64,000 nt of DNA from Marchantia polymorpha subsp. ruderalis (GCA_037833965.1 AP031352.1:31250501-31314500), one strand, 5' to 3'. Counted from the first letter of the stretch, positions 1 to 12,203 are shown. Numbers and translations: made by a program. Notes: generated from the sequence alone by a model not told the origin.

Positions 1-60
1 GTGATGGGTATAGCATCCATTTCTAGAGATGATGTATGTTTCCTTGGACTTATAAGAGAT
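1..60 (+). repeat. Left arm of 60-bp perfect inverted repeat (shared protease-RT linker)
   Basis: Bases 1-60 are the exact reverse complement of 2131-2190. Both arms encode the same linker stretch (GIASISRDDVCFLG) of the Ty3/gypsy family, once in each orientation. The arm may extend left of the window. Confidence 0.95.
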
Positions 61-2119
61 ATTGGATCCACGGACAAACCTTACATCCCGGAGTCCTTGA
101 ACGACATTTTTATGGAGTATAAAGATGTTTTTCCAGATAATCTACCTGCAGGATTACCACCAAAGAGGCGAGTAGATCACAAGATTGAGGTGATACCTGG
201 AAGTACACCAACTTGCAAAGCTCCATATCGTTTGGCTCCAAACGAATTGGAAGAATGCAAAGCTCAAGTGGAGGAGATGTTGAGCAAGGGATTCATTCAA
301 CCAAGTGTTTCACCTTATGGAGCTCCAATACTCTTTGTGAAGAAGAAGGATGGATCCATGATTTATGTATCGATTATCGCGGGTTGAATCAGCAAACGGT
401 GAAAAACAAATATCTATTACCTCGTATGGATGATTTGTTTGATCAACTTCAAGGAGCGAAGTTCTTCACCAAGCTAGATTTGAGAAGCGGCTACAATCAA
501 ATTCGAATTGCAGATGAAGATGTTCACAAGATAGCTTTTCGTACTAGGTATGGACACTTTGAGTATCTGGTGATGCCTTTTGGTCTCACTAATGCACCAG
601 CTACATTCATGGGATTGATGAACATTATCTTTCGCCCTTATCTAGATAAATCTGTCATTGTTTTTTTAGATGATATATTGGTGTATAGCAAAATTTTGAG
701 TGATCATAGAAGTCATTTATGAGAGGTACTTCAAGTTTTAAGAGACAATCAATTGTATGCCAAAGCTTCAAAATGTGAATTTGGCAAGTCAGAAGTAGAT
801 TACTTGGATCATAGAGTTACAGCTACAGGAATCCAAGTGATGAGTGAGAAGATAGATGCCATTCAGAAATGGATAGCACCTGAGGATCAAACTCAATTGA
901 AAAGTTTTCTAGGGCTCACTGGATTCTATCGTAGATTTGTGAAAGGTTTTGCTCGACTAGCTCAGGCCTTGACCTCCATGTTAGGGAAAGTTCAAATTGG
1001 AGATGGGGAACAACTCAAGAGTTAGCTTTTCAAGCATTGAAACATGCTTTGTTACACGCACCTATTCTCAAGTGGTATGATCTTAACCGTTCTATCAAGT
1101 TGGTCACTGACGCATCAGGTACAACAATAGGTGGCATACTTCAACAAGAATGGGAGGATGGATGGCATCCAATTGCTTTCTATTCTCGAAAGTTGGTGGC
1201 GGCGGAACAAAATTATCACACGACAGAACGAGAGTAGTTAGCTATCGTGTTGGCAACCCAACATTGGAAGCATTATTTGGGTGATAAAGAGTTTGTGGTG
1301 GAGACTGATCATAAACCCTTGGTTTATTTGGAAACTCAGAAGGATCTGTCCAAACGACAAATTCAATGGGCAGAGTGACGTCAACGCTTCAACATGAAGA
1401 TTGTGTACGTGGAGGGAAAGAAGCAACTTGCAGATGCTCTCACACGCATGCCTTGTTTGAATCATGTTGCAGAAGTGAAAATTCAGGCGGATTGGTGGAG
1501 CAAGATGTCACAAGCCACAAAGGAGGATGAAGAGATCACTCGGGCACTACAAACTAGAAAGGCAGAGAAATCTCGAGGTTTGGCGTTTTACAATCAGCGT
1601 ATATGGATTCCACAAGATCACGATTTGCGCACAATGATTTTGGCAGAAAGTCATGATACAGCCATTGCAGGTCATGTGGGAGTGGAGAAAACCGTGGAGA
1701 GTATACAACGAGTGTACTATTGGCCCAAAATACGTGAGGATGTGGAGTCTTATGTTCGAAGTTGTGTTGCTTGTCAACAAAACAAGGCAAGTAATAAAAA
1801 ACCACCGGGTTTATTACAGCCTCTTCCTAAACCCGAATAGCGGTGGGAACATGTCACCATGGATCTTGTATGTGAGTTACCAAGGACTTCGTTAGGACAT
1901 GATTGAGTGGTGGTTTTTGTGGACAAATTGAGCAAGATGATTCACATCAGGCCAACCACAAAAACAGTAACAGCTCCACAACTAGCTCAATTGTATCTAG
2001 ATGCAGTTTTTGTGAATCATGGCTTAAGCAAAGTGTTAATCACGGATAGAGGTACTCACTTCACTAGTTTATTTTGGAAAACTTTGTTTAGTTTTTTCAA
2101 AACAAAACTAGCAAACTAG
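1..2119 (+). mobile_element. Ty3/gypsy LTR element, pol fragment (RT-RNase H-integrase), fossil
   Basis: Translated segments match the order of Ty3/gypsy pol. First comes the protease-RT linker and the start of reverse transcriptase (around 60-390). The RT core follows (about 390-720), with the [10 protein letters not shown] and [12 protein letters not shown] blocks and the FLDDILVYS catalytic motif. RNase H is at about 1030-1370 (VTDASG), the integrase HHCC zinc region at about 1640-1800 (ending VACQQNKAS), and part of the integrase core at about 1907-2100. The left end lies outside the window, so LTR, gag and protease are not visible. The right end stops inside the integrase core at the junction with the oppositely oriented copy, and no chromodomain or 3' LTR is present. 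The copy is broken, with roughly half a dozen breaks. Its first 60 bases are identical to the end of the - strand copy, which places both in one family. Confidence 0.93.
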
Positions 2120-2130
2120 CAATATATAAT

Positions 2131-2676
2131 ATCTCTTATAAGTCCAAGGAAACATACATCATCTCTAGAAATGGATGCTATACCCATCACAAAGAGGGGT
2201 AAATTCCTATTCTGAGATCTAATTCTATCTCCATAGATCTTCCATCCACTACTTGTAATCACTTTTCTTCTCCAATCTACCTTCGGATTATATTGTTCCA
2301 TCCATGGCATTCCAAGAATGACATCATATCGAGCTAAACGAATAACTCTCCATTCAATACTCTCCTTGTATCTACCTATGGATAATTCTACACTCCGTGG
2401 TAGTGTTTCTATCACTTCAGTTTGCCTGTTTGGCAATTCAACTTCTTCACTCACGTCCTTCATCAACATCAAACCTAACTTCATAGCAACACTCCTTGAT
2501 AGAAAATTCTCAGTTGCTCCAGGATCAATTAAAACTCTCACCTTGTGTACTTCCATGAAACCATCAATGACAATGAGTTGAACTTGCTTCTTACTCCTTC
2601 CATGAGCTCCCAACCATTGCCTTCTTCCAACCTTGACTTTTCTTCGCTTTGTAGAACCAGTAAGGCCGCGAGGCAA
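2131..2676 (-). pseudogene. Retroelement aspartic protease region
   Basis: The segment carries the retropepsin-type active-site region VLIDPGATENFLS, and further on the flap and C-terminal blocks (VILGMPWMEQYNPKVDW), typical of Ty3/gypsy proteases that follow the gag zinc knuckle. It lies directly downstream of the gag zinc-knuckle segment on the - strand. It ends in the 2131-2190 repeat arm, where the reading runs out into unrelated AT-rich sequence at the junction. Treated as a fossil part of the element above. Confidence 0.85.
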
Positions 2677-2678
2677 GA

Positions 2679-3842
2679 TTACTGGTGATCTTCGTTTCCT
2701 GAAACTGCTTCCTCCACCTCTTCATACTCTATCCCCTCCATATTGTTGAACGGTCGTCGCTGCATGGGCCGTCCTCCTTGTTGTGTCGGCCGAACTCGAC
2801 AAAACTTGGCTATGTGACCCATTCGTCCACATGCATAGCATTGGCGATTGTCACGAACTCCAGCTCCTACTCGAACCATTCCATTATTTGCATAACCTTC
2901 TTGCAAATTTGGAACTCCTGGTCGCCTAATCTCACCTCCAAATCTTGGTGGTGGTCCTCTTGTTGGTGCAAAACCTTCTCTACGTCGAAGGTTTCCCAAC
3001 TCCATCGGTGTTGGACCAGATGGATCTCTAAAATTGCTCACTGGTTCACCGTGTGTGACACCAAAAGCACCTGAAATTCGTTGAGCAATTGCGATTGCTT
3101 CATTCACAGTAGATGGATTGCTTACCATCACCTACTTTCGAATTCGATCTTTCAAGCCTCGTTTGAACACGTCCAAGGCTTCAGCTCCACTCATATCCAT
3201 GATAGATACTTGAAGATCACGAAATTCTTCAATGTACTCATGAATACTTCCTTTCTGCTTCAGATCCCACAACTTCATTCTTGCAGTTTGAAGAGAATCC
3301 ACTCCTTGAAAATTTTGTAGAAGTCCTTCTTGCATTCCACTCCACGAAATGGTAGCAACTCGTTCTGAAAGCATTCTCTCCCATGTTGTGTACCATGTGA
3401 GAGCCTTATCCGTAAGATAAGATCTCATGAACATTCCTGCAATATAATCAGAAACATGAAAATGGGATAAATGAATATTCATCCTCATAATCCATCCCTC
3501 TAACACTCCCATTGCTCTACTCCCTTTGTAAGCTTCCACCTTACAGGATTTTCCCATTCGAAGCAAAAGATTTGCTTGATCTTCAATCTCTTGAAGACGT
3601 CTCCTATTTGCCTCTGCTGCATCAATAGGAGTTGGTTCTGGCTGAACTTGGGAAGCTTGAACTTGAGGTTCAACTTCCATCTCTCCAACTCTCTCTCTCT
3701 CTACTTTCTCACTCTCTAATGCGAAGATTTTATCTTCCATGGCTTGCTGCTTGGTATGCCCATCTACTATTGCTTTTCTCAACTCCTTCATCTCCGCCAT
3801 GATTGCATTGAGAACCTCACCCATATCAATTGATGTTCCCAT
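2679..3842 (-). pseudogene. Retroelement gag region (capsid-like plus CCHC zinc knuckle)
   Basis: The first part (from the ATG ending at 3842) has a charged helical N-terminus, then a retrotransposon gag capsid-like domain with the LTWYTTWERM, WDLKQKGSIHEYIEEFRDL and FKRGLKDRIRK blocks. The second part has a basic, arginine- and proline-rich stretch and a CX2CX4HX4C zinc knuckle (CYACGRMGHIAKFC) at about 2810-2850. Order and content are standard for plant Ty3/gypsy gag. It is part of the truncated - strand copy. Identification is by motif reading only. Confidence 0.88.
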
Positions 3843-3859
3843 GCTTTCTCACACTCCCT

Positions 3860-4292
3860 CTAATACAAAGTGAGTATAATCACTATGTGACCTCTCAACA
3901 AAGGAGTCACAAAAGGTGCAGGTGACTCTATCACAGCTCTATAGTACTCTTCTCCATAATTCCTCACAAGAAAATCTCTCCATATCCTCTTCTGTCTATA
4001 TACTGTTCTAATCTCTACATAAGTGCTGAATCGAACCGGGACAGGTGGTTCGCGATTCAAATCCATGAAATAATCAGTATATAATGTATATAGTACAATC
4101 CCAAGTGTCTCCATAAGTAACTATTGGAAGAATCAGTGGCACTCTTGACTCCATCACTCTAGTCATAAAATCTGCACCCCAACAAGCCACAAGGTACATC
4201 CGAAAATGATGTTTCTCCATGCAACGAAGGTGAATATCGAATAGGTTAGGAATTGGCCAGTGCGGTACTGGATTCCTTTCAATCCCGTCCAT
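3860..4292 (-). other. ORF-like leader region between primer-binding site and gag
   Basis: About 155 bases downstream of the primer-binding site the - strand opens into protein-like sequence (beginning MDGIERNPVPHWPIPNLFDI, later an MESRVPLILPI block and a TVYRQKRIWRDFLVRNYGEE block) before the gag ATG. The third copy at the right window edge carries a recognisable relative at the same distance from its primer-binding site (about 63770-63960; NPIAYWSIPNIFDIHL and VPLILPI). Shared amino-acid-level similarity in two diverged leaders suggests this region was coding in the ancestral element. I do not recognise a family. Confidence 0.55.
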
Positions 4293-4447
4293 ATCTGCAA
4301 AAACACAATTTCCCCTTCCACCTCTCTCTACATGCAGTGAGATACAATGACCTCTGCCAGCCTCTATACACTCTCAAGACTACACTCCATCATCACTCAC
4401 TTGCTATTCCATGAGGGGTAATCCACACTCAAGGAAAGAGCAAGGTC

Positions 4448-4459
4448 GCTTTGATACCA
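4448..4459 (-). other. Primer-binding site (initiator Met-tRNA type)
   Basis: On the - strand TGGTATCAAAGC lies one base after the LTR end. It differs by one base from TGGTATCAGAGC, the usual plant LTR-element site complementary to the 3' end of initiator Met-tRNA. Confidence 0.85.
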
Positions 4460-4460
4460 T

Positions 4461-4868
4461 TGTAACACTAGGGTTTAGAGAGAAGTTCACTCGAAGATAG
4501 AAACGTAAACTCTGAAGTTCAGAGATACCAACAATGGTTCTCCTCTCCCTTATATAGCTCTCACCAACAAGTACAAGGTGATAAGATGTAATCCCCACCA
4601 TCCATCCCACTCCTAGTGGATGGATGACGTGGCGGATAACCCTAACAAGCACACGGATCGTTGACGTGGCGCACCCAACTAACACACTCAATCCTTAACT
4701 ACAAGCACACGGATTGCTGACGTGGCACTGTCAACTAACACATCCACTCTGTACCTACCAAGTGCGCGGATCGCTAACGTGGCAGCTATGACTAGTGCAA
4801 ACTAAAGTATCTACATCAATATTAAGAGTAACCTCTACTTTAGTTCTAACTAACTACAGATGGTTACA
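4461..4868 (-). repeat. 5' LTR (408 bp) of the - strand Ty3/gypsy copy
   Basis: The LTR starts TGTAACCATC and ends CTAGTGTTACA, so the ends are inverted TGTAAC/GTTACA. A TATATAA box (+ coordinates 4550-4556) lies about 90 bases before its 3' end. It aligns by eye along its length with 63254-63594. U3 has a repeat of about 56 bp, each copy with an ACGTGGC core (+ strand 4664-4670, 4720-4726, 4777-4783), and a further ACGTGGC at 4627-4633. That is one repeat copy more than the right-hand LTR, which explains much of the length difference. Confidence 0.9.
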
Positions 4869-6599
4869 ATCCATAATCATAAAATTGTGAGTGTTCGCAA
4901 GAATACTAATGTTATAGTAGTAAGAATTGCAAAGATTGATGACAATTGTGTTTGGTCGAACCATGGTCTTTAATCTCCAATGTTTACGTTCCGAGGTGTT
5001 GCAAGTAAACAGCTTTGTATATTTTCCTTGAGTAGATCAAAATGTTGCACAAATGTAGAACTATTCTTATTATTTTGCCAAATATAGACATTATAGCTAA
5101 ACTTAGTCATAACTAAATTAACTATGATCAACTTTTTGGCTAATCTTATTATTATTTCACACATACAACAACCGGTCTTATGATATCAAATCATATATCA
5201 TGTCAACATTAATGTGTACAACCTGGGTATCTTTTCAATCTTCATGTTATCAATTATTGATGTGTCATCTTTTATATATGCTATACATGCATACGTAAAA
5301 TAGTCAATCTTAGGTGTTTCTGCCTAAATTATCTAAATGGATGTCCGCTTTCACATCCAAATTAATGCGAAGGACTATGTAGTCGTCTGTTGGCTCAAAA
5401 TTGTTTCAAAATGTAACGTTTCAGTCTACGATTTCCAATTAGCATCATGATGACACTAGCAATTATTGCTGATGAGTCTTGAATATCAACACCCTACAAA
5501 AAAAATCAATCAAACTTTTATCAAAAACTCATCAAATTGAAATAGTAAGTCTCTTGAAATGTATGATTTATGAATTAATTTATTCATTTTTTAAAATTGT
5601 GATATTGATATTAAGTAGGATGATAAGATCACTTTGATCTTAGAAAAAAAATGTTTAGTTTTAAAAAGTAGTAACATTGGAAAAAATCATGGCTTGAGCA
5701 CTGTATCAATCTTGCAGATCATTATTCCATCTGATTGAATCTAATTTGTGTTAAATGCGTTCTAGAGCAAATCGCTCTAGTTTCGTTTCCACATAGACCT
5801 ATCGTTTTCTTCAAGACCCGATAAAAACCTCTCTTATACTTCAGAAAGCTATACCTTTCGGATGTTACACTAATCCGGATTGTTCCGGATGAACCTGAAA
5901 CTGAAACTTTTTGCCATAGTTTTGAACAAGTGATTAATATCACTGAGCGATTGATTTAGAGTGGCCAGTTTCACCACTGACCCGGATATTTTAAGTGATC
6001 AAATCCTCACTGCCCCGTATGTTTTAAGTGACTGAATGCCCACTATCTTCTAACCCGCTACCCGATATTTGGGCAGTTGCGCCTGATCTAGTCTCACATG
6101 CTTTTACCCCTTTGATGGGAGAATTCCGGCCTTAGCTCGGAATCTGAAACACGACCAACCGTGCCCTTGAAACCACCAAAAACACCTCACAATGCGTCTC
6201 CTCCCCTCTATGCTGCTTCAGACTTCCGGATCAAACCAAGTTCTCCCGCCTGCATCCGTCTCTAGTTGCTCCAGCGATCTACTACTATCGATCCCAACCG
6301 GCTCTTCTCCGAATATATCTACAAGAGAATAATCAAAGTAGAAAAAATACAACATTCTCCCACAATGGACCTTGCCACTCGATTCATGCCTTGCATCATG
6401 TCACAAAAGAAACACTTTTTTGGTTGGTTGAAAAGTACATGAACTCCACACGGAAAACAAGATACTAAACTACTAAGTTGCTTGGCTCTAAATACTAATT
6501 TCTACATGAATAATTCATTCAATGAAGAAAATAGATTCTTCAAAAGTCATGTTGGTTGTTAAAGATTTCACCTCCAAAAATGTGAATAGAATACAAAGT
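4869..6599. other. Intergenic, no gene seen
   Basis: Mostly AT-rich, with a somewhat GC-richer patch at about 5930-6330. That patch includes two imperfect 30-bp direct copies of a sequence with the core TTTTAAGTGA (about 5975-6040). I see no supported ORF, RNA gene or element boundary. Confidence 0.6.
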
Positions 6600-7560
6600 T
6601 TTCTCAACTCTAGCAAAATATGTTAAAATTTGATTAATATGTGCATTTGCAACTATATTTCATCCTGTTATGATACATATGGATGTAGTTACACATTTTT
6701 TTTAATGTATTTATACAAGAGATTATATACATAAGACAATCAACTGACTTTAAGAGAAAAGTTCAAGAAAAGTTGATATGTAGATTATCAAAATCTTTAT
6801 ATGGGCTGGATCAAACTCTTATGCAATGGAATGTAAGGTTTGATAAATTCCTAAAAAACGGAAATTTTCAGATAATATATATAATCCATGTGTATACATG
6901 AAAAAGATGTATTTTACTTGGATTATATGTTCTTTTTGGCAAAAAAAACTATCTAAAGTCAAGAGACCCAAAAATCAATTGAAATCTATATAAAAATGAA
7001 GTATTTGATTAAGTTCAAAGTAATATTATGGATGTAATTTATAGAAAGTTTGAGAAAAAAAGTACTATAATTGAGTCAAGACAAGTAGGTTGAATAAGTG
7101 CTTGAGAATTTTAATATGTTAGATTCTAAAAAAAATATTGACTGTTTTGGCAACACAATTTAGACTTTTTTGCAAACTAGTGTACAATCATTGTTATTGA
7201 GAACAACAAGATGTCATGAATGTTTTATGCCAAAGTTGTGAAAAATCTCATGTATTTTATGATCTCTAAAAGACATAAAATTGCTCTAGCTAAGCGCAAA
7301 ATGAAAAAATACATGTCAAATCCAGAGAATATGCATTGAGAAGCAATGAAATGGATTTTCATTTACTTGATACGGACATCACTATAAGAGAAATGTAGTG
7401 TGCAATCAAAATATTAAGCTAATCAAGATTAACAATAAACACATTTCATCTGATGCACTAACCAAAATTATTATATTTGAAGATTTTCAAGAGACATCAT
7501 GTTACTGTGTAAATTTTGCATGAAGAACACAAATAGGGTTTACTAGCAAAATTGTTACCT
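6600..7560 (+). mobile_element. Ty1/copia reverse transcriptase / RNase H, old fossil
   Basis: Short protein-like segments appear in the order found in Ty1/copia pol: an IHMDVVTHFF-like block (copia QMDVKTAFLHG) near 6680-6705, then ICRLSKSLYGLDQTLMQWN and RFDKFL (6775-6850; copia VCRLKKSLYGLKQxPRQW). NPCVYMKK follows at about 6882-6905, a block like LMYFMISKRHKIA near 7240-7290, KKYMSNPENMHWEAMKWIF at 7305-7365, and a DALTK block near the RNase H end (about 7455). No LTRs, gag or integrase were found nearby. The copy is heavily decayed, with many breaks, and looks old. Confidence 0.82.
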
Positions 7561-10500
7561 CAATATATTTTGGCTTCAGTATAATTATAGTTAGCTCTAA
7601 TGTAAAGAACAATCTATGTTATGTTTTGTTCTAGAATTTTCTATGAAATAATTATATATGTTATCAAGGTTACTATTTTCAAAACATGAGTTAAGAGTAA
7701 GATTGAACTCAGGTTTTGGATTCTATCCAAATTAACTCAACTTGAGTTTAAATTAGATTCAGTATTAAGTTCTAATTATGATTAGTTTTTGCAATATTTT
7801 GTGTAAAGAGAGCTAAGTCAAAATTCCTAGTGAACACTTTTTAGGCTTTTGACCAAAAGTCTTGTTGTCACCGTGGACATAATTTGAGAGTAACAAACTT
7901 ATGTTTTATTACAATTTCAAAAGAGACAAATATTAGGTTTTTTTTTTAAGAATAATTATATGAAATACGGAGTATATTTATTCTACAACTTTAATATAAT
8001 TAATATTTTCAATATCAATTCAAGTTTGATCTCAATTCTTGTATCTTAATTCTACTTATGATTAGAATATTTTTTTCAAAATAATAAAAAAATAGCCAAA
8101 GATTTAGATAGATTATCTATTGTTCGTGTGGCCATAATGCAGCACTGATGAATCACATAATTTTGTGTCGGCAATTCTATGTATGCTTGTGTTTTATTTG
8201 TGCGGTTGTGTGAGTTTGTGTTCTAGATTTTTGTCATTGAGTTACATTCATTTGAATCACGTTTTATTTACTTGTACATTAGAAATTTTTTAATTCATAT
8301 TTAAATTTGACCATAATTTATTTATGAAAAGTTTATAAGATAAATTAGGAAAAAATATGATGATTCAAGCAAATTTTGTATCTTTCTTAAATAAATTATT
8401 ACAATAATGTGTCCACGTTTTTTAAAACTATACATTCGTAGATTAAGTAAATATCTATTTGATTGACATAATATATACTATTTTTTCATTCCAAATTAAG
8501 GATTTGAATTTTTTTTAAATCTTATACATTTTTTATCCTACTATGTAAATTTTTTGATATATAAATTATAAATTGATTGTATACATGAATTTCAATAATT
8601 GACTTTAATTCAATTGATCATTAAAGAAAGTTAACCGTTTGATCATCTTTGTGTATTGGTTATGTGTTTATTGAAATTTTTCAAAAAAAATACTAATTCT
8701 TTGAAAATTTATATATATTAACAATAATTCATTATTACTTATAATGTATAAATTTCATGTACATAACCAAATATATGGAACATTTGATAAATTTCTATTT
8801 TGTTTATATCAAAGTATGAACATTCAATCAATATATCAATGCATATGCATCTTTATTACAAATTGCGTCTTGTATTATTCAAGATAATATATATATATAT
8901 ATATATATATTTTAAATAATGAACAACATTCTGATGATTAACAAAAATTCTTTCATTGTGATGCATTAAGAAAGAAAAAAACTCGATAAATTTTGTTCTA
9001 AGTCAAGAGTAATATCAACATATAACAACTGTAATCTTTATTTTCTGTGGATCTGTTGAGCGCTATAATTTTTTCATTAATAATATTTCTATTGTTAATT
9101 TTGGGTCTAAATAAATCCCATAAATTCACTATAGCTTAGAAATTTACGCTAATTACATGCGAAACACATTAAGATGAATTATTTAATTGACTTTTATATT
9201 TCTGATAGTTACAATATATGAGTCAAAAGTTATCTATTAACAAAATTTTATCTCTTATTAATATCATTTTTTATTTGATCAATTTGCAAATAAAAAATTT
9301 AAGAAATCGATAGGGTCTAGCATTTAAGAAGTCTAGCATTTTAATCTTTTTTTTTTCATGAATACGTGTGAAATAAATCTATGAGAAGTATTTAACATAT
9401 TACAGATGTAACCATAGCTGAAATATAAAGGTTAATGCAGAATTCATATTTATTTTAATATTTATTTTTTTGATAAAAAATAATTTATAATAAAAATTTG
9501 TTTTAAATTAATGAAATTAAATTTAGTAAAAATAACTATATGTGTAACATGAAAATAGAGTTGACTTTATATGCTAGTCAATATTAAAAGTTAACTTTAA
9601 CATATAGTAATAAATATAATGCAAATACATCAACGTAACATTAAATATCAAAACACATGATTTTACTTCAATATATTATAAAATATTATTTAAAATTGAT
9701 ATTAAATCGATAATATAAAAAATATAAAATTTGAGAATAAACTAATTTATTTGATATGTTCGATTGTTTTTTTCTGTATTTTTTACAAAATACCATTTTT
9801 AAAATTTTAAAGTTCAATACAAATTTTGAATAGAAAATATTTATTTTATACTTATGACTAGAATTTTCAAATATTTTTGAAATAGAATTGCTATATATTT
9901 TTTTCATTCTTTCAATACAAAATATGTTTATATATAAACTGTTTTCCTTCAATTGATAATTTTTCATATGATTCATTCATGCAATGGTTTTAATATTTTT
10001 TACTCGTAATAATGATTTCAAAAAAGAAAAATTCTAGTTCAAATAGCTATTTGAAAATAAATTTTGTTTTTACATTCATTCAGAAAATAAAGAATCCAAT
10101 ATTTGATATTGGATATTTATATATATTTTACATTCTAAATTATTTTTTGTAAATTTTTAACTAAGTCTAGAACTCCAGAGATAATAAAGATATTGTTTGA
10201 TACAATTGTGCAAATTTTAAATATTTTACAACTTCTAAGCTTAATAACGTAATTTATGAGATTTATCTAAAGGAAATAAAGTTGTAGGTTGATAATTTAA
10301 TCATGTGTGATGATATAGCATCACACATGATCTTCATATGAATTTATAACTTCAAATGATTATATCATTAATCATATTTATAATCAAAAAAACATTTGGT
10401 TGAAAAATATTAACTTGATATGATACAAATTTTAACACCGGAAAATGCATGAATAAACTTGTGCCTGATAAGGATTTGATCTTTGTTATATTAAGTAAGT

Positions 10501-12158
10501 GTTTGATGCCAAAAAAGAATAATAAGTGATCTAAGCATATTTTTCAAATGAAAAATGTGAGATAAATGATTTTGTCTTCTGAATTATGTTTACCTTATCT
10601 ACCTCACTCCATCGTAGAAACAGTTTAGTGTATTAACTACAAAAAAAATTAAACCTCAATTATCTATCAAAGAAACAATGAATATATAGAGAATAGTTTT
10701 GTATATTTTATATATTTTAAATTGAACATAAATATTACTAATTAAGATAACATTTTATGAAACTCTTATATAAAACTTCATAACAGATGATATTTCTGCA
10801 CGATTTTGTTCAAAAATTCACTGAAATGTAAATTACTTACACTACACAACTATCGTTTGAACTTTGCTATGATGTGGTTGTATTGCAAAAAGAATAAACT
10901 TAACATTTCAAATGCTTTTGTTATATATCGCATGAACTTTTATGAGAACATGATGCCATGAATTAGAATAAGATTTGTTGATTTAGTGGCAATAATTTCA
11001 ATTACATTGAATGACTAGTCCGAGTGTTAACAAAAATGAAGAAAAATCATTTAAAATCTTATTACAGTCCCATAGTATAATAAAACGCAAAGGAAAAATG
11101 AAATACATATAGAGAAATATGAGCCTAGAACGAACTTATTCAATCGAGTTTTGAGCTGGTTTTTAGACTTTTTAATCAGAGTGGTTGAATTCAATTAATA
11201 ATGAATTTTATGGAAAAATTATGTGTGAAATTGGGAGAAAAATTCTTTATATCAAAGATCAGGATTCAGGATTTTTTTCTGCTATATTTCTTTACGTTGA
11301 TGTACATCCTAGTATAGTTTGTGTAAAAGATTTACCATTTGCAAGAAGTATTTTCTATGAGACAATAAAAAATGGATGATTCATATTCTCTAAAATTCAT
11401 GAACATGCGTGAATGAATAAATTTGAAAGTCTACAAGAATGGAGTACCTTTCTTTTTTGGTGTGTGTAATTATAAATTTATATCGTTCTACAGACGTCGG
11501 CTGCAACATGTCATTAGAGGCTCTCATATTATGTTACAATTGATGTCTTATCTTACAATTGATTTCTTATTATTATTAGACACATTAAACACTAAAAATT
11601 ACTTAAACATTAGTGTATACTTAACATGCATGAAACAAAATTCAATAAAATTAATTTAATATTCATTTATTTATTGTAATGTTTAAAATCATGTAATTCT
11701 TGTAATATTATTATTTTAAATAGGGTAATCACATGTTATTCCTCTTGTTTTATGAATATGACGTATAATAGATTTCCATATTTGTTGCTTTATGTTTCTT
11801 ACTTTGAGCTAATAATTTCGCAGTTCAACAAAGCGAGAAGCTCGAGCGGATGACATGGCGAAAACGTTAAAAGTAGAACTGGCAATTCTACACGAAGTGC
11901 CACCCGTCAATAAATCTATAGTTCAGTTGTAAAAAAAGTATTTAGGAGCCGTGTGATTGGTTTTGGTGCTTCTTGTCACCACCGCTCGCTTTAATCTTCG
12001 GAATCCCACACCGATCGCAACTAAATCCCAATTCACCATCTAGAACTCATTATGAGGTTTCTATCTTTTCGATGGGCGGAAATGTATTCCATCAATAAAA
12101 ACAGTACAAGGCGTCAGACGACTGTGAGTTGGGAGCTAAGATTTGCCGCCGTTCACGT
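7561..12158. other. Long AT-rich intergenic stretch
   Basis: Strongly AT-rich DNA with homopolymer A/T runs and a TA microsatellite. No ORF above chance length looks protein-like and no RNA gene was recognised. GC content begins to rise near 11820, at the edge of the island holding the P450 gene. Confidence 0.7.
8886..8911. repeat. (TA)n microsatellite
   Basis: About 13 uninterrupted AT dinucleotides. Confidence 0.95.
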
Positions 12159-12203
12159 CCATGTCGGTGCCATGTCACTGCCATGTACGTGGCGTATATA
12201 AGG
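12159..12203 (+). promoter_or_regulatory. Promoter-like cluster: three 11-bp repeats, ACGTGGC, TATA box
   Basis: Three tandem 11-bp units start with CCATGT (12159, 12170, 12181). The third runs into TACGTGGC (ACGTGGC at 12187-12193, an ABRE/G-box-type bZIP site), followed directly by GTATATAAGG (12194-12203). A second CCCACGTAC follows at about 12207. The order repeats / ACGT box / TATA on one strand is that of a stress- or ABA-type plant promoter. An intron-like segment (GTATAT to TTTTACAG, about 12300-12350) lies downstream. No gene product was recognised, so this may drive a non-coding or short transcript, or nothing. Confidence 0.35.

Larger units (their letters stand above)
2131..4868 (-). 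mobile_element. Ty3/gypsy LTR element, 5' part (LTR-leader-gag-protease), truncated fossil
   Basis: Reading the - strand from 4868 downward the parts are a 5' LTR (4868-4461), a primer-binding site (4459-4448), a leader with ORF-like stretches (about 4292-3860), gag (3842-2679) and protease (about 2676-2131). The element ends at the junction with the + strand copy; RT, integrase and 3' LTR are missing on this side. Without the 3' end no target-site duplication can be read. It is broken as a whole by truncation plus a small number of further breaks. It is probably not ancient, since its overlap with the + strand copy is identical over 60 bases. Confidence 0.92.

Noticed and set aside
2318-3320. 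+ strand frames opposite gag and protease
   Set aside because: Antisense shadows of the retroelement coding regions.
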